Source of the DNA: an uncultured Acinetobacter sp.
GTDB lineage: Bacteria > Cyanobacteriota > Vampirovibrionia > Gastranaerophilales > Gastranaerophilaceae
Direction of reading: 5' to 3'
Length of the DNA stretch: 34,875 bases
NCBI GenBank assembly: GCA_900321205.1
Contig: ONVC01000007.1
Location: 4,185-39,059, forward strand
Shown here piece after piece: positions 7,925 to 15,689 of this stretch. The translations under genes and the position numbers were made by a program. Every line of letters starts with the position of its first letter. The stretch's first letter is position 1. The notes beneath the pieces are model-generated. The model saw nothing but the letters and a program-made list of their open reading frames with translations, was not told the origin of the DNA and searched no databases.

Positions 7925-8863
7925 TTATTTTACTATATCAAGAATATAATCAACACTATCTTTCGAATTGTGGTTCTGACGAACAATATTTTCACAAGCA
8001 TCTGTAATAGTCGAATAAGCATCTTTATCTTCCAGATAATTTTCTATCTTAAAAATCAAATCCGACATATCTTCATAAAAAGGCATGTAACCGTCAAACA
8101 AAGACAACTCTTCTCTGTAATCGCTTATCATAAGACGTTTGCATGCCGCAGTTTGAAAGGTTCTGTAATTCAATGAAGACAATCCTTGCGAGTGCATATT
8201 AAATACTATTTTTGATTTGTTTATTGCCCTTGCCATATCGGGTTCATTATCTATAAATCCCATATAACACAAATCTATCATTTCAGGATAATTCGCCCTT
8301 TTTCTTGCATCCTGATAATGCCTGTTTATCGCATACCAGGCAATTTTCAGATGAGGCATTCTCATAACAAGCTCTTCAAAAAAACCAAGTCTGTAATCCG
8401 TATCCAAACGCCCTGCAAACATTACATCATATTCAGGTTCAACCCCGGAATCGCTATATATATCCGTATTTACGAAATGCGGTAAATAATGCAAATTCTT
8501 AAAACTTTCACATTCGGCAAGCTGTTTATCCCAATAGAATGTATAATTATCGTCTTCTTCCAAATATGGTAAATATTCTTCCCAGTATTTTCCTGAGGTA
8601 TTGCTTCTTATATCATCGGAAAAATAATTTATTGACGGAATGTTTAATTTGTTATCAATCTTGATTTTCAGTCCCGAAAAGTCATATCCTGCAATATAAT
8701 CATACTGCCCTTTTAAGATGTCCTCAAAATTATTATCAAAAAGTTCATCATAAACAGTCACATTACAACCGTTCTGTTCAAAACCTGCTATCAAACTTCC
8801 TGTTGTAAGCCTTCCGCCGATACTTTCGGGCAATATTGCCAAAATATTTTTTTTCTCACTCAT
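7925..8863 (-). CDS. Glycosyltransferase, CgeB-like (GT-B fold)
   Basis: The 312-residue protein starts with an N-terminal Rossmann-like segment (NILAILPESIGG) followed by a CgeB/DUF3880-type domain. A linker at about 150 (FAGRLDTDYRLGFFEEL) marks the start of the nucleotide-sugar-binding half. The C-terminal half has the family pattern SKIVFNMHSQGLSSLNYRTF, then AACKRLMISDYREEL (about 226-265), typical of the glycosyl transferase group 1-like domain of CgeB proteins. No signal peptide or membrane segment is seen. Substrates are unknown, though a surface glycan or glycosylation role is likely. There is no strong Shine-Dalgarno sequence before the ATG. It leads the operon with tmk and prfB. 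Confidence 0.8.
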   Translation of the reverse strand: MSEKKNILAILPESIGGRLTTGSLIAGFEQNGCNVTVYDELFDNNFEDILKGQYDYIAGYDFSGLKIKIDNKLNIPSINYFSDDIRSNTSGKYWEEYLPYLEEDDNYTFYWDKQLAECESFKNLHYLPHFVNTDIYSDSGVEPEYDVMFAGRLDTDYRLGFFEELVMRMPHLKIAWYAINRHYQDARKRANYPEMIDLCYMGFIDNEPDMARAINKSKIVFNMHSQGLSSLNYRTFQTAACKRLMISDYREELSLFDGYMPFYEDMSDLIFKIENYLEDKDAYSTITDACENIVRQNHNSKDSVDYILDIVK

Positions 8864-8884
8864 CTTATGCTGATTTTAACATTT

Positions 8885-8915
8885 TTGAGCTAAGAATACA
8901 ACTTTATGTTATACT
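8885..8915 (+). promoter_or_regulatory. Likely promoter of the tRNA-Arg locus
   Basis: TTGAGC (8885-8890) and TATACT (8910-8915), with a 19-base spacer, place a start at about 8922. That is just before the truncated tRNA copy, not the intact one. It was presumably the original tRNA promoter, and transcripts would now run through the GC-rich insert. The assignment is inference. Confidence 0.35.
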
Positions 8916-8925
8916 TATTAAGTAA

Positions 8926-8943
8926 ATGCTTCCGTAGCTCAGT
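8926..8943 (+). pseudogene. Truncated duplicate of the tRNA-Arg 5' end
   Basis: These 18 bases (ATGCTTCCGTAGCTCAGT) are identical to 9071-9088, the first 16 bases of the intact tRNA-Arg plus two flanking bases. The copy breaks off inside the D-loop, where the GC-rich insert begins. It cannot fold as a tRNA. It looks like one side of a target-site duplication. Confidence 0.85.
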
Positions 8944-9070
8944 GCCCGGCGGCGAGCCAGAGGCAAGGAGGGCGTAAGCCCGACGGAGCTGAGTCAACGG
9001 TGTCGGCTTGTCGAAGGACAAGGCGAGCAGGTTGATGAAGCGGAGCCATTTGTAAAACAATAGAATAAAT
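8944..9070 (+). mobile_element. GC-rich 127-bp insert between duplicated tRNA-Arg 5' ends
   Basis: The first 105 bases or so are strikingly GC-rich against an AT-rich background. They contain strong small hairpins: GGGC-GTAA-GCCC, which has a GNRA tetraloop, and CTTGTC-GAAG-GACAAG. A further CCGAC / GTCGG pairing is possible. The last 20 bases return to AT-rich sequence. No reading frame, transposase or known RNA family is recognised. The identical 18-bp flanks (8926-8943 and 9071-9088) suggest a small mobile repeat or structured element that inserted into the tRNA D-loop while regenerating an intact tRNA downstream. That interpretation is inference. Confidence 0.5.
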
Positions 9071-9072
9071 AT

Positions 9073-9148
9073 GCTTCCGTAGCTCAGTAGGATAGAGCGG
9101 CGGTTTCCTAAACCGCGTCTGCCGCGAGTTCGACTCTCGCCGGGAGCA
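9073..9148 (+). tRNA. tRNA-Arg (anticodon CCT)
   Basis: A full cloverleaf folds. The acceptor stem GCTTCCG pairs with CGGGAGC (one G-T) and discriminator A is at 9148. The D-stem is GCTC/GAGC. The anticodon stem GCGGT/ACCGC encloses loop TTCCTAA, with anticodon CCT at 9107-9109. The T-stem GCGAG/CTCGC has loop TTCGACT. CCA is not encoded. A run of six T at 9149-9154 can end transcription. It reads AGG codons. Confidence 0.95.
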
Positions 9149-9152
9149 TTTT

Positions 9153-10916
9153 TTATGATAGTTTTCTTATCATTTCTTGTGCTTCTTCATCCTCGGGAAA
9201 AATATCCGTAAGTTTGTACAAATATTCAAGAGCCTTGTCAATATCATCCATTTTTTCGTAACATTGTGCCAAACTTCTCAATAAGGAAATATTTTCAGGG
9301 AATTTTGAGAGCAAATTGTTGAAAATATTAACGGCCTGCCCATATTCTCCGAGTTCATAATAAGTTAATGCAAGAGTGTTTTGGGTTTCAACATCAGGAT
9401 TCTGCTCAACAGCCTTAATCAGATATCTTTTTGCATCTTCATACTCTTTTCTTGCAAACATAATTCTGCCTGCACAATACTGAATATATTCGTGATGATG
9501 ATTAATATGCAAAGCCTTCATTATATATTCTTTAGCCTCATCCAGCTGATTCAGAATAAGTTTGTTCAAAGCCATAAAAGTTAAAGCCAAAATATTTTCA
9601 GGTTCTATTTCCAGTGCTTTTAAATAATACTCTTCGGCTTCGGTGTTTTTTGAAGTTGAATATAAAAAGTTTCCGTACTCAAACAAAATTTCAAAATTAT
9701 TAGGAAGAAGTTCCATCGCTGTTTTGAACTCATCTTGTGCATAATCAAATAGTCTTTTATTGAGATATATAATTGCCAAATCTTTATGAGCCTTTGCAAG
9801 ACCGGGATTCATTTTTATAGCTTTTTTCAGTATTCTTTCCGCCGTATCGGTATCACAAAGACTGGAAGACAAAATTGCATACTGATGCAATACTTCCGCA
9901 GTTGGACTGTTTTTAAGGATTATGTTGTCATAAAGTTCTTTTGCCCTGCTCAGTTTATTTGCTTTAATATATAAATTTGCCAGTTTTTGTGCCGGAAGAA
10001 CAAATTTCGGATTTACATAAACAATTCCCTCAAGCATTGTTATTGCAGTCTGAATATCACCTATTGCCTCGTAACAGTTAATTAGATTATATTTATAATT
10101 TTCTTTTTCCGGATGCTGTACAACAAGTTTTTTATAAATTGCTATTGCTTCATCGTATTGTTCAGACTTTATAAGTGACATTGCATAAGTCGTTTTAAAA
10201 ACTTCATCCTCCGGGTCAAGTTCAACAGCTTTTTTCAAATATTCACATGCTTCTTTATGTTTTTTTTGTATCTGATATGCAGAGCCCAGGTTAAAATATG
10301 CCATTGGATTTTCCGGATGCATATCTATCACTTTTTTATAACATTCAACAGCTTTTTCACTCTGCTGGTTAGCAATATAAGCCGTACCAAGACTATTATA
10401 CACCCCAAAATTATCCGGAGCTTTTTCAAGTGCTTTTTCTAACGGTTCTATACTCTCTTTAAAATTCTTTTGTTTCATATATGATGTACCGATTATAAAA
10501 TCGTACATATAATCATCACTGGCATAATTTTGACCTTTTTTTGCATATTCAATTGCCTCATCTGTCATTTCCAGTTTTAACAGCACTACGCAAAGGCTCT
10601 TATATGCTTCTTCGTATTCCGGACGGAGTTCAATAACTTTTAGGTAGGCATTTTTTGCAGAAATAAAATCACCAGTATTATTATAACAGCTTGCCAGATA
10701 AAACCAGGCTGTCGCATCATCAGGCACAAATTTAACAACTGTTTCAAAATGAGATTTTGCTTTTTCCCAGTTTTCGGTATTAACTTCCGCAAGACCTGCC
10801 AGTTTAATAAGTTCAATATTATCAGGCTCTTCAAGGAGCGCCGCTGCTGCAAGGTTCAGAGCCTCCTCAAAATTATTATTTCCTACAAGTTCGTTAATTC
10901 TATCTATATCAGCCAT
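9153..10916 (-). CDS. Tetratricopeptide repeat protein
   Basis: The 587-residue protein consists almost entirely of TPR units of about 34 residues. It repeats the W/Y-x2-L-G-x3-Y and A-x3-Y-x3-I/L-x4-P pattern (for example YFNLGSAYQIQKKHKEA and AYKKLVVQHPE), about 15 units in all. TPR solenoids bind protein partners, and no catalytic domain, signal peptide or membrane segment is seen. The frame extends upstream to a TTG at 10952. I prefer the ATG at 10916 because AGAGG lies six bases before it and it avoids an 11-base overlap with rpoD. It is the last gene after rlmB and rpoD. Its partner and role are unknown. Confidence 0.88.
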   Translation of the reverse strand: MADIDRINELVGNNNFEEALNLAAAALLEEPDNIELIKLAGLAEVNTENWEKAKSHFETVVKFVPDDATAWFYLASCYNNTGDFISAKNAYLKVIELRPEYEEAYKSLCVVLLKLEMTDEAIEYAKKGQNYASDDYMYDFIIGTSYMKQKNFKESIEPLEKALEKAPDNFGVYNSLGTAYIANQQSEKAVECYKKVIDMHPENPMAYFNLGSAYQIQKKHKEACEYLKKAVELDPEDEVFKTTYAMSLIKSEQYDEAIAIYKKLVVQHPEKENYKYNLINCYEAIGDIQTAITMLEGIVYVNPKFVLPAQKLANLYIKANKLSRAKELYDNIILKNSPTAEVLHQYAILSSSLCDTDTAERILKKAIKMNPGLAKAHKDLAIIYLNKRLFDYAQDEFKTAMELLPNNFEILFEYGNFLYSTSKNTEAEEYYLKALEIEPENILALTFMALNKLILNQLDEAKEYIMKALHINHHHEYIQYCAGRIMFARKEYEDAKRYLIKAVEQNPDVETQNTLALTYYELGEYGQAVNIFNNLLSKFPENISLLRSLAQCYEKMDDIDKALEYLYKLTDIFPEDEEAQEMIRKLS

Positions 10917-10941
10917 TCTAATCCTCTGTTTGTTTTTACCG

Positions 10942-11940
10942 TTATCCGCCAAAATAGTTTTTAAGTCCGGATGTCAGATTTTTGTTTTTACACAATTTTT
11001 TGAGCTTTGATATTGCTCTGTTTTCTATCTGACGGATACGTTCTCTTGATACACCGTAAATAGTTCCTATTTCATCAAGGGTTTTCTTATTTCCGTCATT
11101 ATTAAGTCCAAACCTCAGAATCAGAACATCACGTTCTTTCTGACTTAACTGGTCAAGCATATTTTTGATATCTTCAAGCATACTTTCCTGAGAAACAATA
11201 TTGTCAGGGGCAATTGTCGATTCATCAACAATGTAATCAATTATTTTGTTTGAATCGTCTTTTTGTCCTGTCGGAGTATCAATACTTATTGTTGACTGAG
11301 TTGATTTTATAATTGAAGTCAATTTAGAAGTTGAAATACCCATTTCATCAGCGATTTCCTGTTTATTTGGAATTCTGCCGAGTTTTGTGGTTAAATCCAT
11401 TGTCGCTTTTTTAATTTTATTTATAGACTCGATTAAGTGAATCGGCAGTCTGATAATTCTTGCCTTATCTGCGATAGCTCTTGTAATGGACTGCTGTATC
11501 CACCAGGTTGCGTACGTTGAAAATTTGTATCCCTTTGTATAATCAAATTTTTCTGTTGCTTTTATCAGCCCCATATTTCCTTCCTGTATTAAATCAAGGA
11601 AAGAAAGTCCTCTGCCTATGTATTTTTTTGCAATACTTACAACAAGTCTCAGGTTTGCGTTAATAAGAACTTTTCTTGCAATTTCACTCTGACCCTCATA
11701 TATTTTTTTAGCAACCTCCAGCTCTTCTTCACTTGAAAGGAGCGGAATTTTACCTATTTGCTGCAGATATATTCTGACAGAGTCATCCGAGTTCACGGAG
11801 TTTAAGCTTTCCTGAGTTTTTGGCTCTTCTATTTCGATAGAATCATCATCGTCTTCAAGAACTTCAAGATTGTTAAAATCAATCCCTTCATCCGAAATAT
11901 CGTCTGCAATTATGTTGAGAGTATCGTTCTTTTTACCCAT
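10942..11940 (-). CDS. rpoD: RNA polymerase sigma factor, RpoD/SigA family
   Basis: The 332-residue sigma-70 factor has an acidic N-terminus and region 1.2 ([17 protein letters not shown], about 54-70). Region 2 follows ([15 protein letters not shown]; core-binding [13 protein letters not shown]; -10 recognition [17 protein letters not shown]), then region 3 (about 185-255). Region 4 has the -35-binding HTH ([20 protein letters not shown]). It lacks the long region 1.1 of E. coli RpoD, like cyanobacterial-type and group 2 factors. It is probably the principal sigma, given the TTGaca/TATAAT-like promoters nearby, but an alternative group 2 factor cannot be excluded. It overlaps rlmB by 8 bases and precedes the TPR gene. 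Confidence 0.93.
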   Translation of the reverse strand: MGKKNDTLNIIADDISDEGIDFNNLEVLEDDDDSIEIEEPKTQESLNSVNSDDSVRIYLQQIGKIPLLSSEEELEVAKKIYEGQSEIARKVLINANLRLVVSIAKKYIGRGLSFLDLIQEGNMGLIKATEKFDYTKGYKFSTYATWWIQQSITRAIADKARIIRLPIHLIESINKIKKATMDLTTKLGRIPNKQEIADEMGISTSKLTSIIKSTQSTISIDTPTGQKDDSNKIIDYIVDESTIAPDNIVSQESMLEDIKNMLDQLSQKERDVLILRFGLNNDGNKKTLDEIGTIYGVSRERIRQIENRAISKLKKLCKNKNLTSGLKNYFGG

Positions 11941-12697
11941 TTTTTTGTCCTCTTGTTTTTTTGTTTATTTGAGAAACGTATTCAAATAATATTATAGCAG
12001 TTGCATTAGAAACGTTTAAAGAGTTAAAATTTGTTAACATTGGTATCTTAACTCTGAAATCCGACAATTTTAGCAAAGACTTTGATATACCTGTGTGTTC
12101 CGCTCCCATTATCAACGCAAAATTCATATCTGTATAATCAATCTCATAATGATTCTGCTCCGCATGATGATCGGATGCAATTACCCAGTAGTCGCTTTCT
12201 TTTAATTTCTGGACAGCATTAACAAGACTGTTTGTTTTTATCACAGAAATATGATTAACAGCACCAGCACTTGTTTTTTCCACGGTAGAGTTTACAAGTA
12301 CACCTCTTCTGGATGGCAGAATTATTCCTTCAATTCCGGCACAAACACAAGAGCGGATAATTGCTCCCAGGTTGTGGGAATCTTCAACTCCGTCAAGGAT
12401 TACAATACCTGCCTTTTTGTCTTTATGACCTTCTATAAAATCTTCCAGTTCAACATACTTGATAGGCGCAATGAGACCGATTACACCCTGATGTTTGCCA
12501 TCAGGCACTATGGAATTTAATTTTTCTTTTGTTACAAATTGAAATATTACACCGCTTTGTTTAGCAAGCTTTTTTATTTGTTCAATCTTAACATCTGCCC
12601 TGGCATTATCGGAAATAAGTATTTTGTTAAACTCTCTTTCACCTTGTTCAAGAGCTTCTATAACTGAATTTTTGCCATATATTACTGTTGTTTCCAT
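11933..12697 (-). CDS. rlmB: TrmH/SpoU-family RNA 2'-O-ribose methyltransferase (RlmB-like)
   Basis: This is a SPOUT-fold enzyme that methylates a ribose 2'-OH, in RlmB a conserved guanosine of 23S rRNA. The N-terminal substrate-binding domain begins [16 protein letters not shown]. The catalytic domain has motif 1 ([16 protein letters not shown]), motif 2 ([15 protein letters not shown]) and motif 3 ([16 protein letters not shown]), which form the knotted AdoMet site. The frame extends 13 codons upstream to 12736, but the family N-terminus aligns with the ATG at 12697, giving about 254 residues. Its 3' end overlaps rpoD by 8 bases. rRNA rather than tRNA is the likelier target by overall similarity. 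Confidence 0.88.
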   Translation of the reverse strand: METTVIYGKNSVIEALEQGEREFNKILISDNARADVKIEQIKKLAKQSGVIFQFVTKEKLNSIVPDGKHQGVIGLIAPIKYVELEDFIEGHKDKKAGIVILDGVEDSHNLGAIIRSCVCAGIEGIILPSRRGVLVNSTVEKTSAGAVNHISVIKTNSLVNAVQKLKESDYWVIASDHHAEQNHYEIDYTDMNFALIMGAEHTGISKSLLKLSDFRVKIPMLTNFNSLNVSNATAIILFEYVSQINKKTRGQKNG

Positions 12698-12746
12698 TTT
12701 ATTATTGTACCCCGTGATATTACAATTTAATCTCATTCATTTAATG

Positions 12747-12802
12747 TAAATTTTGTACTCAGTATTAATTTTATGTACAAAATTTAAGATTTATTGTACA
12801 AT
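12747..12802. promoter_or_regulatory. Symmetric divergent promoter region with a 12-bp inverted repeat (rlmB / pilM)
   Basis: TAAATTTTGTAC (12747-12758) and GTACAAAATTTA (12775-12786) are a perfect 12-bp inverted repeat with a 16-base spacer. A further palindrome ATTGTACAAT lies at 12793-12802. The arms supply possible promoters both ways: + strand TGTACA (12774-12779) with TACAAT (12797-12802), and - strand TTGTAC with TACAAA, each with a 17-base spacer. A shared regulator could bind here. This is inferred from sequence symmetry. Confidence 0.4.
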
Positions 12803-12824
12803 GAAAAAAGAGAGGATTAAATAA

Positions 12825-14522
12825 GTGTTTGATTTTAAGAAGAGTACAGTAGTTGGTGTATCAGTATCACCTGAAATAGGGCTAGAAGTTGCACAAATAG
12901 ATTATACGTCAGGGACTGTTATTGCATATGGCAGGAAATCTGTTGAATACAGCGCAGTAAAACGCGAGCTGGCTGATTTGGATTTGTTTAAAGAAACTTT
13001 ACAGGACTTGCTGGAAGAAATGAACATTCCAAAGGGCTCAGCGTTAGTTTTAAATTTACCTACGGTAGCATTTAAGGTTACGGATTTTCCGTCAGCACTC
13101 GAAATTACGCAAGTAGAAAGTGCTATTGAGGAAGAACTCTACGAAAACCCATATTTAAAGAATTACGAACCTTGCTATAGTTACAGCGTGGTTAATTCCT
13201 CTCTTCAATTCAATAAATATGCATATACCGCATTACAAAAGTCAACAATTATTGAACTGGTAATGTCAATAAAAGAAATGGGATATAAGGTTTCTGCTAT
13301 TGACACATCAGTAAATTCCGTTCTGAATTCTTTGGTATATTTGAACAGAGTTAATACCGACCCGGATACAAACTGGGTTTTACTCACGGTAGACAATGGT
13401 TGCTGCCGCGTTCTGTCAATGCTCGGCAAAAATTATGTAGATGTTTTTGAAGAAAAAATAAGCATCGGGGATGTTTTAAGTGATGCTGAAAATTACGCAA
13501 GCGTAATTACAGCAGTAGAACCTATTCTAAAAAATCTTCCTTCAAAATATTTGTGCGTTGTTTCAAAAACAAACGTTATAAGTGCGGAAGTCCTTTCTAA
13601 CAAAATAACTTACTCGGCACCGATAATTTATCAGGAAGCAAACGGATATCTTAAAGAGCCTTTGCTTAATCTGTCACCGCTCATTGATGAAGAGTATTCA
13701 AGAGCCATCTCGCTTGATGTAATCGGTGCGGCAATTTATCAGGATTATAAAAAAACTTCGCCTGTAAGTTTTAACCTTTATAACAAAACATTAGGCGATA
13801 TATTCCTTATGGAACAACCTCCGGCAATAATGGGTGGTAAAGTTGTTCTTTCAAACAGATTTTTGATATTTTTAGGCGTTATTATGGCGGCTATTATAAC
13901 CGTACTGACAATATTGATAACAAGTTCCTTTGCTCTGCAGAACTCAAATATGAAGTCAAACATTGACCACATGCAGGCAGAAATTGACAAAATAAATAGT
14001 TTTATTGAGAGAAACAAAGAGATTTCATCTGAAGATTTTGATGAAGGCGATGAAATCAGAATCGGTCTCAATCACAATAAAAACGTTTATTCATACTATA
14101 CGATTGTCGGAACCGAAATACCTCAAAAATTATGGCTGACTTACCTTAAACTGGGTGATGAAACAACGATAGAAGGTCAAGCTGACAATATTGAAAGTAT
14201 ATATGCTTTCTTTAGAAGCATCAAAGATTATAATCCTACGTCAAACATTACTTTACAAGATTTAGGGCTTGCAACAGCCGGTCCCAGAGAATTTGACGAT
14301 GCAGATTCTGATGATGCAAAATCAATACTGACCACTCTGGATGCAGATTTCTATAAGTTCAGAATATCAGATGCGATTATGAAACCGGCTGAAGAAGAAG
14401 AAAGCGAAGAAGACAGCAACAAAAAAGCAAAGAAAAATAAAACAAAAACAACAAAGAGTAAAAAAAATAAAAAGAGTAACGCTAAACCGGCTTTACCGGA
14501 TCTAGAGGTTATCAGTCAATAA
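12825..14522 (+). CDS. pilM: PilM-PilN fusion protein of type IV pilus (or type II secretion) assembly
   Basis: The 565-residue protein joins two proteins that are usually separate. Residues 1-310 resemble the PilM actin-like fold, with degenerate nucleotide motifs (VVGVSVSPEIGLEVAQID near the N-terminus, VDNGCCR at about 189-195). A membrane segment at about 345-370 follows, then a coiled coil (about 372-400) and a PilN-like periplasmic domain (about 415-515). The tail (522-556) is acidic and then extremely lysine-rich. PilM is cytoplasmic and binds the PilN N-terminus, so the fusion makes that contact permanent. The start is a GTG with AGAGG upstream. PilO follows after 21 bases, supporting an alignment-complex operon. 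No PilP, PilQ, PilB or pilin is in the window. Confidence 0.82.
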   Translation: MFDFKKSTVVGVSVSPEIGLEVAQIDYTSGTVIAYGRKSVEYSAVKRELADLDLFKETLQDLLEEMNIPKGSALVLNLPTVAFKVTDFPSALEITQVESAIEEELYENPYLKNYEPCYSYSVVNSSLQFNKYAYTALQKSTIIELVMSIKEMGYKVSAIDTSVNSVLNSLVYLNRVNTDPDTNWVLLTVDNGCCRVLSMLGKNYVDVFEEKISIGDVLSDAENYASVITAVEPILKNLPSKYLCVVSKTNVISAEVLSNKITYSAPIIYQEANGYLKEPLLNLSPLIDEEYSRAISLDVIGAAIYQDYKKTSPVSFNLYNKTLGDIFLMEQPPAIMGGKVVLSNRFLIFLGVIMAAIITVLTILITSSFALQNSNMKSNIDHMQAEIDKINSFIERNKEISSEDFDEGDEIRIGLNHNKNVYSYYTIVGTEIPQKLWLTYLKLGDETTIEGQADNIESIYAFFRSIKDYNPTSNITLQDLGLATAGPREFDDADSDDAKSILTTLDADFYKFRISDAIMKPAEEEESEEDSNKKAKKNKTKTTKSKKNKKSNAKPALPDLEVISQ

Positions 14523-14543
14523 GCTTAAAGGAAATAGAATAAT

Positions 14544-15200
14544 ATGGATAAATATAAAAGATATACCGGTTTAATTATATTTGTTATTGCAGTCGCAGTT
14601 ATGCTGTATGTGGCTATATCTATTATTTTACCACAGTACGAAAACTGGTCTAATATAAAAAGTCAGGTAGAAAGCGTGTCAAAGACTCTTGAGAGTAAAA
14701 GACAAGCAAAAATAGTTATCAGGAAGAAACTGAAAAGAATGCAAGAATCGATAATGTCTTCGCAAAAGAAGATTTATTCACCGGTTGAAAGCAAACTTGA
14801 TGATGATACTTTATTTTTCACTCTGTACAGCGATTTGATTGAGATGGTTCGTACAAATACAATAAAAATCAAATCAATCGATTACAAATACAAACCGGCA
14901 GGAGATGTTTTTGTAAAACAAAAAGGTTCAGTTTATTTTGTTTGTGATGTAAACATGGAAGTAGTATCAAATTATGTTAACCTCGGAAAACTTATTCAGG
15001 ACATATATCAATACCCGTATTATATAAAGATTAACAGCATTGAAGTTACTCCTTATCAACAGGATAAAAAGATTTTACTCTCAAACATAAGCATGAGATT
15101 GTATGCACATACAGTTCCTGATAAAATCATAACTGACTTTGAAGACATTGATAATAAGAAGACTCTTGAAGGAGCAACGGCTCCTCTTCCTAAGGAATAA
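14544..15200 (+). CDS. pilO: PilO-like type IV pilus inner-membrane protein
   Basis: The 218-residue bitopic protein has a short cytoplasmic N-terminus and one membrane helix (about 10-30, LIIFVIAVAVMLYVAISIIL). A charged coiled coil (about 35-80) follows, then a small alpha/beta periplasmic domain containing the PilO-typical NLGKLIQDIYQYPYYIKI stretch. PilO pairs with PilN to form the periplasmic ring scaffold linking the inner-membrane platform to the secretin. AAAGGAAA upstream serves the ATG. It lies directly behind the PilM-PilN fusion. A weak hairpin (AACTT/AAGTT at 15215-15229, then T-rich) may end the operon before tRNA-Gly. Confidence 0.78.
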   Translation: MDKYKRYTGLIIFVIAVAVMLYVAISIILPQYENWSNIKSQVESVSKTLESKRQAKIVIRKKLKRMQESIMSSQKKIYSPVESKLDDDTLFFTLYSDLIEMVRTNTIKIKSIDYKYKPAGDVFVKQKGSVYFVCDVNMEVVSNYVNLGKLIQDIYQYPYYIKINSIEVTPYQQDKKILLSNISMRLYAHTVPDKIITDFEDIDNKKTLEGATAPLPKE

Positions 15201-15217
15201 GTAATCGGATATATAAC

Positions 15218-15246
15218 TTGAAAAAAGTTTTTGTTTAGGTTACATT
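15218..15246 (+). promoter_or_regulatory. Possible tRNA-Gly promoter
   Basis: TTGAAA (15218-15223) and TACATT (15241-15246) are separated by 17 bases and would start transcription a few bases before the tRNA at 15260. It overlaps the weak pilO terminator hairpin. Confidence 0.35.
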
Positions 15247-15259
15247 ATATTTATGTTAA

Positions 15260-15335
15260 GCGGACGTAGCTCAGTTGGTAGAGTATCTGCCTTCCAAGCA
15301 GACTGTCGCGAGTTCGAGTCTCGTCGTCCGCTCCA
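15260..15335 (+). tRNA. tRNA-Gly (anticodon TCC), CCA encoded
   Basis: The acceptor stem GCGGACG pairs with CGTCCGC, with discriminator T and encoded CCA (15333-15335). The D-stem is GCTC/GAGT. The anticodon stem TCTGC/GCAGA has loop CTTCCAA, anticodon TCC. The T-stem GCGAG/CTCGT has loop TTCGAGT. The discriminator U is normal for bacterial tRNA-Gly. The accessory repeat R1 begins 35 bases after the CCA, so this gene marks the left edge of the accessory region. Confidence 0.96.
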
Positions 15336-15369
15336 TAAAAAACCGATAGACATTAGTTCGTCGGTGTTC

Positions 15370-15440
15370 TGTATCATGGATTTTGACATAAAGTATCGCG
15401 AATTTGACATATTAGTTGGAAGTTTTAAATTTTATTTATA
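15370..15440 (+). repeat. Direct repeat R1, left copy
   Basis: About 71 bases share roughly 90% identity with 17192-17264. The shared core is ATTTTGACATAAAGTATCGC and a second TTTGACATAT, so each copy also carries an internal TTTGACATA direct repeat. Both copies start about 35-40 bases downstream of a CCA-ending tRNA or tRNA-like sequence. The repeat pair brackets the SAA-domain gene cassette. Confidence 0.85.
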
Positions 15441-15445
15441 CAACT

Positions 15446-15676
15446 TTATCTTACATTACAATAACGTCTTTTTGAATTCCATTTCCAATTATATTTTTTA
15501 CAGCTTTCTTCTGTGATTGTTATCAAACCATATTTTGTATTAAGTTGTAAGTTTTCTGTACAAATACCTGAATCAAGACAATAATCTTTATCATCTTTAT
15601 AAAATAAAAGAAATAGAAAGATAAAAATCAAGAAACATATAATAAATATACATAGTAATTTTAATAAAATTTTCAT
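15446..15676 (-). CDS. Small Cys-rich single-pass membrane protein
   Basis: The 76-residue protein has a strongly hydrophobic N-terminal helix (about 3-25), which could be a membrane anchor or uncleaved signal. After it come polar residues with four cysteines (C33, C39, C59, C73) spaced like two disulfides (DYCLDSGICTEN; EESCKKYNWKWNSKRRYC). I do not recognise the family. The frame is open further upstream into the SAA gene, but the natural start is the ATG at 15676, 13 bases after the SAA-gene stop. There is no good Shine-Dalgarno site, so translation may be coupled. It is probably co-transcribed with the SAA-domain gene. Function is unknown. Confidence 0.65.
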   Translation of the reverse strand: MKILLKLLCIFIICFLIFIFLFLLFYKDDKDYCLDSGICTENLQLNTKYGLITITEESCKKYNWKWNSKRRYCNVR

Positions 15677-15689
15677 ATTTTTATAATAG

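Noticed and set aside
15370-15440. R1 as a Xer/dif recombination site
   Set aside because: TTTGACATAA resembles one dif arm, but the facing XerC arm is not recognisable at the required spacing.
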